64,000 nucleotides of DNA from Sphingomonadaceae bacterium (GCA_027533105.1 JAPZTW010000009.1:1-64000); one strand, 5' to 3'. Shown: positions 9,766-16,554, numbered from the stretch's first letter. Numbers and translations: made by a program. The notes: generated by a model not told the origin, from the letters alone.

Positions 9766-10800
9766 CTATCCGCGCTCCATCAGGCCATGCTTCTTCATGG
9801 CATGGCGCAACTGGTCATAGCTGAGGTTCAGCGCCTTGGCGGTCTGGCGCTGGTTGTAGCGATGGCGGGCCAGCGCCTGTTCCAGAATGGCCTTCTCATG
9901 CGCGTCGACCGCCGCCTTCAGGTCGGTCACGGCATCAAACTGCACGGCCGGAGCGGGCGCGGCCGGGACCGGTGCGGGCGAACCTGGTGCCCGCCCGCTG
10001 TCCGCCGCGAACATGGGCGAAGGCTTCCACGGACTGTCGAAAGGATCGAACACGATATGCGCCACCGGCGCGCCCCAGTCGTCCCAGCGATAGACCGCGC
10101 GTTCAACCACGTTGCGCAGTTCGCGGACATTGCCGGGCCACTGGTAATCCTCCAGCTGGCGCATCGCGCTTTCGGAAAAGCCGGGCCATTCCTCCCAGCG
10201 CAGTTCGCTGGCCATGCGGCGGCCGAAGTATTCGGCCAGCACACGGATATCCCCTTCACGCACCCGCAGCGGGGGCAGGGTGATCACCTCGAAACTCAGC
10301 CGGTCGAGCAGGTCGGAGCGGAACTTGCCCTCTTCGGCAAGGCGCGGCAGGTCCTCGTTGGTCGCCGCGACAATGCGGACATCGACCCGGATCGGCTTCG
10401 AAGCGCCGATCCGCGTTACCTCGCCATATTCGACCGCGCGCAGCAGGCGTTCCTGCGCGCCCATGCTCAGTGTTGCCAGTTCGTCGAGAAACAGCGTGCC
10501 TTGGTCGGCTTCCTCGAACCGTCCGGCCCGCGCTCTGGTAGCACCGGTGAAGGCTCCCGCTTCATGACCAAACAGCTCCGCCTCGATCAGGGTTTCCGGC
10601 AAGGCCGCGCAGTTCAGCGTGACGAGCGGTTCCGCCCAGCGTTTGCTGAGCTGGTGCAGGCGTTCCGCGATCAGTTCCTTGCCGGTTCCGCGCTCGCCGA
10701 TCACCAGCACGGGGCGGCGCAGCGGGGCGGCGCGACTGGTGCGTTCCACCGCGTCGAGAAAGGCCCCCGACTGGCCAATGAACTGGACATCCCGCTCCAT
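9766..10800 (-). CDS. pspF: psp operon sigma-54 enhancer-binding activator PspF
   Basis: 344 aa from the ATG at 10800 (MERDVQFIGQ); an upstream TTG at 10836 is possible. There is no receiver domain, and the AAA+ core starts at once: Walker A GERGTGKE (35-42), sigma-54-contacting GAFTGA loop (82-87), Walker B TLFLDE. A Pro/Ala linker leads to a Fis-type HTH at the C-terminus (RQTAKALNLSYDQLRHAMK). This architecture is specific to PspF, which is held inactive by PspA. It is divergent from the psp operon and its sigma-54 promoter, as in enterobacteria. Confidence 0.95.
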   Translation of the reverse strand: MERDVQFIGQSGAFLDAVERTSRAAPLRRPVLVIGERGTGKELIAERLHQLSKRWAEPLVTLNCAALPETLIEAELFGHEAGAFTGATRARAGRFEEADQGTLFLDELATLSMGAQERLLRAVEYGEVTRIGASKPIRVDVRIVAATNEDLPRLAEEGKFRSDLLDRLSFEVITLPPLRVREGDIRVLAEYFGRRMASELRWEEWPGFSESAMRQLEDYQWPGNVRELRNVVERAVYRWDDWGAPVAHIVFDPFDSPWKPSPMFAADSGRAPGSPAPVPAAPAPAVQFDAVTDLKAAVDAHEKAILEQALARHRYNQRQTAKALNLSYDQLRHAMKKHGLMERG

Positions 10801-10829
10801 TCCCAACTTATAGCGAAATTTCCCAACAC
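10801..10829 (+). promoter_or_regulatory. candidate PspF upstream activating sites
   Basis: TCCCAAC occurs twice exactly 20 bp apart (10801-10807 and 10821-10827), the second continuing as CCCAACACCGCGC. The motif CCCAACAC recurs at almost the same distance (77 versus 76 bp) upstream of the -24 element of the second sigma-54 promoter at 25.4 kb. AACACCGCGC is also found upstream of the third. Binding by PspF is inferred from this conservation. The site also overlaps the pspF leader, which would allow autoregulation. Confidence 0.5.
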
Positions 10830-10877
10830 CGCGCAATGGGCGCTACATGTCGTTCGTCGATTGCAACGTGGTTTGTC

Positions 10878-10916
10878 GGAAATCAGCCACTTGGTCCAAT
10901 TGGCACGGGCTTTGCG
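10878..10916 (+). promoter_or_regulatory. sigma-54 (-24/-12) promoter of the psp operon
   Basis: TTGGCACG-GGCT-TTGCG at 10900-10916 fits the sigma-54 consensus TTGGCACG-N4-TTGCW through TTGC; only the last base deviates. The invariant GG is at 10902-10903, GC at 10914-10915, and exactly 10 bp lie between. The expected start is near 10926. The preceding block from 10878 (GGAAATCAGCCACTT...) is repeated at two further sigma-54 sites in this window. Confidence 0.9.
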
Positions 10917-10951
10917 AAGTGGTGGCCAACACCAATCGAAGGATCGATACA

Positions 10952-11113
10952 ATGTTTGGCAAGCCCCTCTCGCAGCGTTCGCTTCTCGACAAGGCGATCT
11001 TCGCCTCGGTCACGGCCATGCTGGCGATGAACGTCTTCGTGCTCGCCCAGCAGCTACACACCACCCCCGCTTTCGCCCAGGCCGAACAGTCGGCTTCGGC
11101 GCAGCTGGGCTGA
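10952..11113 (+). CDS. 53-aa exported or single-pass peptide, first cistron of the psp operon
   Basis: It starts with ATG at 10952, about 25 nt after the predicted sigma-54 start site, with GAAGGAT upstream. The peptide has a short basic N-terminus (MFGKPLSQRSLLDK), a hydrophobic stretch (about 16-33) and AFAQAEQ (about 40-46), which resembles a signal-peptidase site, leaving a tail of about a dozen residues. I do not recognise the family. Position and the similar peptide leading the second sigma-54 operon (25174-25320) suggest a role in envelope stress. It could be a small membrane effector or a translated leader. Confidence 0.7.
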   Translation: MFGKPLSQRSLLDKAIFASVTAMLAMNVFVLAQQLHTTPAFAQAEQSASAQLG

Positions 11114-11127
11114 TCGGCGTCAGCGCC

Positions 11128-11331
11128 GTGAAGGATCCGCTTTCCCCCCTTGGGCCGGACGCTTCCGAACCCCCCGCCGGCGGTTCCCAGTCCCACCGCC
11201 ACCGCGAAGGTCCGGCCCAAACCCTGTTCGGCGCGGCGCAGCGCGCCAGCCGTTTTGACAGCGAGGTCGAGCGCCTGCGCCGCACCCCCAACGCCACCAC
11301 TTCTTCTTCTCCTGCTTCCGGAGTTCCCTGG
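11128..11331 (+). other. open 68-codon extension in frame with pspA
   Basis: A GTG at 11128 opens a frame that runs without a stop into the canonical pspA ATG at 11332. It encodes a Pro/Ser-rich start and then a charged, protein-like segment (RFDSEVERLRRTP, about 42-54). The canonical pspA start has its own GGAG 8 nt upstream, so two PspA forms, or simply an untranslated spacer, are both possible. Confidence 0.35.
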
Positions 11332-12024
11332 ATGGGCATTTTCAGCCGCACCCGTGACATCATTGCCGCGAACTTCACCGACCTGCTCGACAAGGCCGAC
11401 GATCCCGAAAAGATGATCCGCATGATCATCTTCGAGATGGAGGAAACCCTGGTCGAAGTGCGAGCGAGCGCGGCGCGCACGATTGCCGACCAGAAGGAAA
11501 TGCACCGCCACACCGTGAAGCTGGACCGGCTGCAGGCCGACTGGGCGGAAAAGGCCCAGCTGGCCCTGTCGAAGGACCGCGAGGACCTGGCCCGTGCGGC
11601 CCTGGTCGAAAAGAAGAAGGCCGCGGACATGGCCGACCAGCTGAAGGCTGAAATCGCCGTGCTGGACGATGCCCTGCGCGCCTATGAACTGGACATCGAA
11701 AAGCTCCAGAACCGCCTGCGCGAAGCCCGCAGCCGCCAGACCGCGATCGCAGCCCGCCTCGAAAGCGCCGAGAACCGCGTCAAGCTGCGCACGCTCTTGG
11801 CCAGCGAGCGGGTGGACGAGGCCATGGCCCGGTTCGACCAGCTGGAACGCCGGGTCGACTATGCCGAAGGCCGCGCCGATGCGCTGAGCCTGGCCGATGG
11901 CACTGCCAAGCCGAGCCTGGCAGACGAAATCGCCGCGCTCGCCGGGCAGGACAAGATCGACGAGGAACTGGAAGCCATGAAGCGGGCGCTCTCCGGCCCC
12001 GATGGTTCGAAGCAGGAAGGCTGA
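11332..12024 (+). CDS. pspA: phage shock protein A
   Basis: 230 aa, close to the usual PspA length. It begins MGIFSRTRDIIAANF, with the N-terminal amphipathic helix that binds stressed membranes. The hallmark DDPEKMIRMIIFEMEETL (about 22-39) and long coiled coil (about 25-185) follow. PspA is an ESCRT-III-like membrane-remodelling protein that also restrains PspF. It is followed 3 nt later by pspB. The frame is open upstream to a GTG at 11128; the ATG with GGAG was preferred because homology begins there. Confidence 0.97.
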   Translation: MGIFSRTRDIIAANFTDLLDKADDPEKMIRMIIFEMEETLVEVRASAARTIADQKEMHRHTVKLDRLQADWAEKAQLALSKDREDLARAALVEKKKAADMADQLKAEIAVLDDALRAYELDIEKLQNRLREARSRQTAIAARLESAENRVKLRTLLASERVDEAMARFDQLERRVDYAEGRADALSLADGTAKPSLADEIAALAGQDKIDEELEAMKRALSGPDGSKQEG

Positions 12025-12027
12025 GCC

Positions 12028-12345
12028 ATGGAAGATTTCATTCCGTTTGTTGCGATTGTCTCGATCTTTGTCGGCCTGCCCTGGCTGATCCTGCACTATG
12101 TCACCAAGTGGAAGACGGCCGCCACGCTGACCACCGATGACGAGGCCATGCTGGAGGAACTCTACAACCTGGCCCGGCGGCTGGAAGACCGCGTCGAAAC
12201 GGTCGAGCGGCTGGTCGCCTCCGACCATCCGGACTTCCGCCCGAACCGCCTGGCCCACGAACGCAGCCATGATCGCCAGATCGAAGACCGCTCGACCCGC
12301 GATTTTGACCAGATGATTTCGAACAAGGGAAGGATCCGCCAGTGA
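12028..12345 (+). CDS. pspB: phage shock protein B
   Basis: 105 aa, longer than the roughly 75 residues of enterobacterial PspB because of a charged C-terminal tail. A membrane helix spans about 5-25, followed by the cytoplasmic coiled coil with the family signature LARRLEDRVETVERLV (48-63). PspB senses secretin or envelope stress with PspC and releases PspF from PspA. It overlaps pspC as GTGA. The RLEDRVETVERL segment is the one reiterated in the small genes downstream. Confidence 0.93.
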   Translation: MEDFIPFVAIVSIFVGLPWLILHYVTKWKTAATLTTDDEAMLEELYNLARRLEDRVETVERLVASDHPDFRPNRLAHERSHDRQIEDRSTRDFDQMISNKGRIRQ

Positions 12346-12722
12346 ACACGCCGCGCACCCGATTCTATCGCGACAAGATCAATGGCAAGATCATGGGCGT
12401 CTGCGCCGGGATCGCCGACTATACCGGGGTCGACGTGCTGTGGGTCCGCCTGGGTGCCGTGGCGCTGACGCTGATGGGCGTCGGGATCATCCCGCTGCTC
12501 TATCTTGGCCTTGGCATGTTCACCTCGCGCAAGCCCGCCCACCTCTATTACAACGACCGGCAGGAGCAGCGCTTCTGGCAGGGCGTCCGGCAGAGCCCGG
12601 CCCGCACCGCCCGCGAAGTGCGCGCCCAGTTCCGCGAACTGGACCGTCGTCTGGCCGACATCGAACTGCACTACGTTTCATCCAACGCGCGCCTCTCGGA
12701 CGAGATCGAGCGCCTGCGCTGA
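12342..12722 (+). CDS. pspC: phage shock protein C (envelope stress response membrane protein)
   Basis: 126 aa with a GTG start overlapping the pspB stop (GTGA). The PspC domain covers residues 8-63 (NGKIMGVCAGIADYTGVDVL then a hydrophobic hairpin). A cytoplasmic or periplasmic helical tail of about 60 residues ends in a coiled coil (EVRAQFRELDRRLADIELHY). It works with PspB as the membrane sensor of the Psp response. A 72-aa paralogue consisting of the PspC domain alone is encoded at 24956-25174. Confidence 0.95.
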   Translation: MNTPRTRFYRDKINGKIMGVCAGIADYTGVDVLWVRLGAVALTLMGVGIIPLLYLGLGMFTSRKPAHLYYNDRQEQRFWQGVRQSPARTAREVRAQFRELDRRLADIELHYVSSNARLSDEIERLR

Positions 12723-12747
12723 AGCGACCTGGAAGGGGGAAATAGCA

Positions 12748-13035
12748 ATGGATCCTGCACAAATCGCCGTCATGATCCCGATCGTGGCGCTGTGCATCCC
12801 GATGGTCGCGATCTGGACCAGGCACCTGCAGAAGGTGGCCGAGATCAACGCCCAGGCCACTGCCGAAAAGGCCGCCCAATACGCCACGCACAACACCGAG
12901 CTGGAAGAGCGCGTGCGGGTGCTGGAACGGATTGTCACCGAGAAGGGCTATGACGTGGCCAGCCAGATCGAGGCGCTGCGCGATGCCCGCAAGGTCGAGG
13001 CGCTGCTTGACAGCCGCGAGAAGGAGGCCCGCTGA
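12748..13035 (+). CDS. small PspB-like membrane/coiled-coil protein 1
   Basis: 95 aa from the ATG at 12748, with AAGGGGGA about 7 nt upstream. One membrane helix (about 5-23, N-terminus out or periplasmic) is followed by a helix-rich tail. The tail carries ERVRVLERIVTEK (54-66) and QIEALRD (73-79), the motif shared with the next genes and, more weakly, with PspB. It overlaps the following gene by one base (TGATG). No named family is recognised. Cotranscription with pspABC and the PspB-like tail suggest an envelope-stress role. Confidence 0.85.
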   Translation: MDPAQIAVMIPIVALCIPMVAIWTRHLQKVAEINAQATAEKAAQYATHNTELEERVRVLERIVTEKGYDVASQIEALRDARKVEALLDSREKEAR

Positions 13036-13373
13036 TGTTCGAGGGTCCTGCCTTCGTGATCGCGATCATCGCCCTGTCGATTGGCGGCTGGCTGGCGAAC
13101 AACTGGATCCGCGCCCGCCACGGCTATCCGCTTGAGGATGAGTGGGGCGGCAAGACCGCCAGACCGGTGGTGGACAGCAAGGCCAATGACGCGCTCAAGG
13201 CCGAGAATGCCGAACTGCGCGAACAGCTCGCCCACTTTGCCGACCGGGTGAAGGTGCTGGAGCGGATCGTCACCGACAAGAGCATCAATGTCGCCGCCCA
13301 GATCGAGGCACTGCGCGACGAGAACGAGATCAAGACGCTGGGTTCAACCGCCCGCGAGAAGGAAGCGAAGTAA
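13035..13373 (+). CDS. small PspB-like membrane/coiled-coil protein 2
   Basis: 112 aa. A membrane helix spans about 5-22, followed by a juxtamembrane block NNWIRARHGYPLEDEWG (22-38). A coiled coil (53-68) and the shared tail motif DRVKVLERIVTDK (70-82) with QIEALRD (89-95) complete it. The HGYPL/WG block is repeated only in gene 4 of the run, so genes 2 and 4 are probably duplicates. It starts and ends with one-base stop/start overlaps, implying translational coupling. The function is unknown. Confidence 0.85.
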   Translation: MFEGPAFVIAIIALSIGGWLANNWIRARHGYPLEDEWGGKTARPVVDSKANDALKAENAELREQLAHFADRVKVLERIVTDKSINVAAQIEALRDENEIKTLGSTAREKEAK

Positions 13374-13681
13374 TGGAATTCGGGGAATTCATGGCCTTTG
13401 CGGTCTTTGTGGGCGGCATGATCGCCGTTGTCCGCACCCTGGCCGAGGTCTACAAGCGCAAGCTCGCCCTGCGCGAGCGCGAAATCGAGCTGCAATTGCA
13501 GCACCGCGGCAGCAGCGCGGGCGGTGCGAGCGCTGACACCATTGCCCGGCTGGAAGACCGCGTCCGGGTTCTCGAACGCATCGCCACCGACAAGAGCGAG
13601 GCGGTTGCCGCGCAGATCGAGGCCTTGCGCGACGAACACCCCGCCCCGGTTCAGGCCGCCCTTGCCAGGGAGATCGTGTAA
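13373..13681 (+). CDS. small PspB-like membrane/coiled-coil protein 3
   Basis: 102 aa. A single hydrophobic segment (about 7-24) is followed by a highly charged helix (YKRKLALREREIELQLQ) and a glycine/serine hinge. The conserved tail EDRVRVLERIATDK (61-74) with QIEALRD (81-87) follows. The arrangement (helix, TM, linker, LEDRV-type coil) is close to PspB itself. TAATG overlaps exist on both sides. No family name can be assigned from sequence alone. Confidence 0.85.
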   Translation: MEFGEFMAFAVFVGGMIAVVRTLAEVYKRKLALREREIELQLQHRGSSAGGASADTIARLEDRVRVLERIATDKSEAVAAQIEALRDEHPAPVQAALAREIV

Positions 13682-14019
13682 TGGATGCCAGCACGTTTCT
13701 GGCCATCAAGGCCTTTGCCCCGGCTATCGCGATCATTGGCGTCGCGGGCACGATCGGCTGGGTGGTCAACACCTGGATGCGGGTGAAGCACGGCTATCCG
13801 CTGGATGGCGCCTGGGGCCAGGCGGTCTATCCCAAGCGCAATGACGAGGCGATGGAGCGCGTGAAGCTGCTGAGCCAGGAAAGCGCCCAGCTGCGCGCCG
13901 AACTCGGCTCGATGAAGGACCGCCTCGCCAATGTGGAGCGGATCGTGACCGACAGCGGTTACAGCCTGACTCACCAGATCGAGGCGCTGCGGCAATTGCC
14001 GGAAGGCACGAAGAACTGA
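13681..14019 (+). CDS. small PspB-like membrane/coiled-coil protein 4
   Basis: 112 aa. The membrane helix (about 10-30) is followed by VNTWMRVKHGYPLDGAWG (29-46), the block shared with gene 2, and a coiled coil. A more diverged tail reads DRLANVERIVTDSGYSL (80-96) with QIEALRQ (99-105). The start overlaps the stop of gene 3 (TAATG). After its stop a 33-nt gap with AGGAAGGGG separates it from gene 5, the first non-overlapping junction in the run. Confidence 0.83.
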   Translation: MDASTFLAIKAFAPAIAIIGVAGTIGWVVNTWMRVKHGYPLDGAWGQAVYPKRNDEAMERVKLLSQESAQLRAELGSMKDRLANVERIVTDSGYSLTHQIEALRQLPEGTKN

Positions 14020-14052
14020 CGGCGCGTCCGTCAACCAGGAAGGGGAAATTCG

Positions 14053-14355
14053 ATGAGTGGCAGCCAAATCATGATCGTGCTGATCGTGCTGATTGTCACG
14101 CTTGCGGGCATCTATCGCTCCAAGCACGGGCTGGATCGCACTACGTGGCGCGATGCCCGCAAGATGCGCAAGTACGGCATGATGCCCGATGGCTCGCCCT
14201 TGCCGAACCCGGGGCTGCCCAGCCCGCGCGAGGAAGAGCTGCAGCGCGAGGTGAGTGACCTGCGCGAGCGGATCAAGGTGCTGGAACGCATCGCCACCGA
14301 TGGCCGCAAGACCGCCGCGCTGGCCGACGAGATCGAAAGCCTGCGGGACCGCTAG
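14053..14355 (+). CDS. small PspB-like membrane/coiled-coil protein 5
   Basis: 100 aa with a good ribosome-binding site (AGGAAGGGG) upstream. A strongly hydrophobic helix spans residues 6-20 and a basic, Trp-containing block RSKHGLDRTTWRDARKM spans 22-38. A Pro/Gly linker and the tail RERIKVLERIATD (71-83) with IESLRDR at the C-terminus complete it. The KHG after the helix recalls the HGYPL block of genes 2 and 4. Function unknown, predicted inner-membrane. Confidence 0.83.
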   Translation: MSGSQIMIVLIVLIVTLAGIYRSKHGLDRTTWRDARKMRKYGMMPDGSPLPNPGLPSPREEELQREVSDLRERIKVLERIATDGRKTAALADEIESLRDR

Positions 14356-14385
14356 ACCGCCGAAGGAACCGAAGGGAGAACCGCC

Positions 14386-14619
14386 ATGTACAGCGAAAGC
14401 CTCCTGATTGCCGCATGCACCATGGTGGCAGTCGCCATGATCACCGCCGCCACGCTCAAGGCCTGGCAGGGGTGGCTGGCACTCAAGGCCCGCGAACTGG
14501 AAAGCCGCAAACCTGACGGCGAAATCGGCAACCCGTCCGGCATGGCCCGGATCGAGATTGCCGACCTGAAGGAGCGGATCCGCAAGCTGGAAGCCATCGC
14601 CGCGGGAGTTGACCTGTGA
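14386..14619 (+). CDS. small PspB-like membrane/coiled-coil protein 6 (short form)
   Basis: 77 aa, preceded by GAAGGGAG. A membrane helix spans about 5-24, followed by a charged helix and a truncated version of the shared tail, LKERIRKLEAIAAG (61-74), without the IEALRD end. Its stop overlaps the start of the next gene (GTGA). It is the shortest member with the tail and may mark decay or specialisation of the repeat series. Confidence 0.8.
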   Translation: MYSESLLIAACTMVAVAMITAATLKAWQGWLALKARELESRKPDGEIGNPSGMARIEIADLKERIRKLEAIAAGVDL

Positions 14620-14795
14620 GTTCAAGCCATGTCGAGAAGGCCACCAATGCCGGGATTGGCCTGGGCAGCGCGATTGCCGTTGCCATTTCGTGGAGTGTCA
14701 ACAAGTCGATCCTGTGGGCGATCCTGCACGGCTTCTTCGGCTGGTTCTATGTGATCTACCATGCCTTCACCCGGCCCGGCGGGCTGAGCGGTTAG
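14616..14795 (+). CDS. 59-aa membrane protein, last gene of the extended psp operon
   Basis: GTG start overlapping the preceding stop (GTGA). The peptide reads MSSSHVEKATNAGIGLGSAI and continues with a tryptophan-rich hydrophobic hairpin (SILWAILHGFFGWFYVIYHA, 31-50), then ends in FTRPGGLSG. It lacks the coiled-coil tail of its neighbours. The GFFGWFYVIY block resembles small membrane proteins that keep the ER/inner-membrane helix pair. Translational coupling supports its being a real gene despite its size. Function unknown. Confidence 0.75.
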   Translation: MSSSHVEKATNAGIGLGSAIAVAISWSVNKSILWAILHGFFGWFYVIYHAFTRPGGLSG

Positions 14796-14846
14796 GGCTT
14801 TGGGTGCGGTGGACGCTGCGCCCGCCCTGCGCTAGGGGGCAGCGCC

Positions 14847-15257
14847 ATGCGATCCCTGTCCGACATCCTCGAAGAGTACGAATTCCTTGAGGGCGATGAG
14901 CGTTATCGCCTGCTGATCGAGCTTGGCCGCGAGCTTGAGCCGATGCCCGATCCGCTGAAGACCGATGCCACGCTGGTGCGCGGCTGCTCGGCCTCGGTCT
15001 GGGTCTATCCCACCCGGCTTGACGATGGCCGGCTGCATTTCCTGGCTGACAGTAACGCCGCGATTACCAAGGGAATCATCGCCCTGGTGCTATCCGCCGT
15101 ACAGGACCAACCGCCCGCCGCAGTGGCAGCGATGGACGTGGCCCAGGCCCTTGAACCCTTCGACCTCAAGAACCAGCTCAGTTCGAACCGCACCCAAGGG
15201 GTTCCGAACATGATCGCGCTGATCCAGGATACCGCCAAACGCTACGTGGAGGGCTGA
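14847..15257 (+). CDS. sufE: SufE-type cysteine desulfuration protein
   Basis: 136 aa. It has the SufE fold with the sulfur-accepting cysteine in LVRGCSASVWV (C47) and the C-terminal SSNRTQGVPNMI segment. SufE accepts persulfide from SufS and passes it to the Suf scaffold for Fe-S assembly. No suf operon is in the window. The start at 14847 leaves a 51-bp gap from the psp run, and the gene is followed directly by a DUF454 gene whose TTG start lies 1 nt after the stop. Confidence 0.95.
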   Translation: MRSLSDILEEYEFLEGDERYRLLIELGRELEPMPDPLKTDATLVRGCSASVWVYPTRLDDGRLHFLADSNAAITKGIIALVLSAVQDQPPAAVAAMDVAQALEPFDLKNQLSSNRTQGVPNMIALIQDTAKRYVEG

Positions 15258-15258
15258 T

Positions 15259-15612
15259 TTGCTGGCCCGGCCGCTCTATCTGACCGGTGGTCTGGCCGCG
15301 CTGGGGCTGGGGCTGGTCGGCGTCGCCCTGCCGATCATGCCGACCGTCCCGTTCCTGCTGCTGGCGGCCTTCTGCTTTGCCCGCAGCCACCCGGAATGGG
15401 CGCAGCGGCTATACGATCACCCGACCTATGGCCCGGGCCTGCGCGACTGGCGCGATCGCCGCGCAATCAGCCGCCGGGCCAAGGTGTCCGCGCTGCTGGC
15501 GATGAGCGCCGGGGTCGGCTTCACCTGGCTGTCGGTCGGTTTTCCGTGGGTGTGGATCTCGATCGCGGTGCTGACCATCGCCGGCAGCTGGATCTGGACC
15601 CGGGCGGAGTAG
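15259..15612 (+). CDS. DUF454 (YbaN-like) inner-membrane protein
   Basis: 117 aa with a TTG start immediately after the sufE stop. The family signature GLVGVALPIMPTVPFLLLAAFCFARS (in two hydrophobic parts, about 19-44) is followed by HPEWAQRLYDHPTYGPGLRDW and two further membrane helices. The biochemical role is unknown. YbaN proteins often neighbour apt/priC in enterobacteria, but here the neighbour is sufE. The start is uncertain only in that no ATG is available. Confidence 0.9.
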   Translation: MLARPLYLTGGLAALGLGLVGVALPIMPTVPFLLLAAFCFARSHPEWAQRLYDHPTYGPGLRDWRDRRAISRRAKVSALLAMSAGVGFTWLSVGFPWVWISIAVLTIAGSWIWTRAE

Positions 15613-15615
15613 CGC

Positions 15616-16134
15616 TCAGTCCTGGATCGCCTCGCGCACCACGGCGATGCCGGCTGCGCGCTGGGCCTTCAGTTCCTGCTTGAGCACCGCCGGATCGCGG
15701 GCGATCACGAAGCCGAAGCTGACCCCGCCTTCCTTGCCGATCGTTGCATGGTGCAGCTTGTGCGCCTGAACCAGCCGCTTGGCATAGCCGCGCTTGGGCA
15801 CCCAGCGGAAATAGCGCTGATGGACGAGGCCATCGTGCACCAGGGTATAGACGATGCCGTAGAACAGGATGCCAAGCCCGACCCAGGTTCCCGGCTCCCA
15901 CGCCGAAGCACCCATGACCAGCGGCGAGCCGATGGCGAACATCGAGATGCTCATTGCGGCGCCGACCAGGCCGTACAGGTCGTTCTTTTCCAATACCTTG
16001 TCATGCGGCTCGTGATGGTCGCGGTGCCAGCCCCAGCCCCAGCCATGCATGATGTACTTGTGGCTTGCCCAGGCGATCCATTCCATCGCGAGGAAGGTGG
16101 CAAGGACGGTCAGGATGATGGCGGGCAGCGACAT
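15616..16134 (-). CDS. crtZ: beta-carotene 3-hydroxylase CrtZ
   Basis: 172 aa. The fatty-acid-hydroxylase histidine clusters are all present: HKYIMHG (25-31), HRDHHEPH (37-44), HDGLVHQRY and HKLHHA. Four hydrophobic helices fit this di-iron membrane enzyme, which adds the 3 and 3' hydroxyls to beta-carotene (zeaxanthin synthesis). The other crt genes are not in the window, as is usual for sphingomonads, where crtZ is unlinked. It is convergent with DUF454 at 3 bp distance. Confidence 0.95.
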   Translation of the reverse strand: MSLPAIILTVLATFLAMEWIAWASHKYIMHGWGWGWHRDHHEPHDKVLEKNDLYGLVGAAMSISMFAIGSPLVMGASAWEPGTWVGLGILFYGIVYTLVHDGLVHQRYFRWVPKRGYAKRLVQAHKLHHATIGKEGGVSFGFVIARDPAVLKQELKAQRAAGIAVVREAIQD

Positions 16135-16152
16135 GGCCCGCCCTATAGCGCC

Positions 16153-16554
16153 CTATTCCGCCTTGGGGAAGAAATAGGCGGCGATGTCCGCGCCGATCCG
16201 GGCGGGGCGCAGGGTGGCGGCATCGATGCAGCACCAGCTGGACTTGACCTCGGCCAGCACTTCCTCGCCACGCTGGATCACGGTGTGGTAGAAGGCGCGC
16301 GCGCCCTGGATGCTTTCCAGCAGGACATTGGCCACCACCTCGTCATCGAGGAAGGCCGGGCGACGATAGGAAATCTCGTGCTTCAGGGCGACCCACGCCC
16401 GCTCGGCCACGGCCTGCGGCGGGGCCAGCCCGCGCCAGTGCGCCAGCACCGCATCCTGCACCCAGCCCAGATAGCGGGCATTGTTGACATGCCCCATGAA
16501 ATCGATGTCGGCCGGCAGGATCTGGATCGGGAAGCGCAGGGAAAGTGTAGACAT
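16153..16554 (-). CDS. acyl-CoA thioesterase, 4HBT/YbgC hotdog type
   Basis: 133 aa from the ATG at 16554 (MSTLSLRFPIQI); the frame extends upstream but without homology. The 4HBT signature DIDFMGHVNNARYLGWVQDA (21-40) includes the catalytic aspartate-histidine-asparagine region. It hydrolyses acyl-CoA thioesters, with unknown acyl preference. It ends 18 bp upstream of crtZ on the same strand and its start is divergent from leuC across 95 bp. Confidence 0.9.
   Translation of the reverse strand: MSTLSLRFPIQILPADIDFMGHVNNARYLGWVQDAVLAHWRGLAPPQAVAERAWVALKHEISYRRPAFLDDEVVANVLLESIQGARAFYHTVIQRGEEVLAEVKSSWCCIDAATLRPARIGADIAAYFFPKAE

Noticed and set aside
9637..11331. Upstream part of the 795-aa frame that ends in pspA
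   Set aside because: The first about 500 codons are antisense to rimP and pspF; only the last 230 residues (PspA), and possibly the 68 before them, can be coding.
10801..14795. Prophage or phage remnant suggested by phage shock genes
   Set aside because: Psp is a chromosomal envelope-stress system; no integrase, capsid, tail or lysis genes are nearby.
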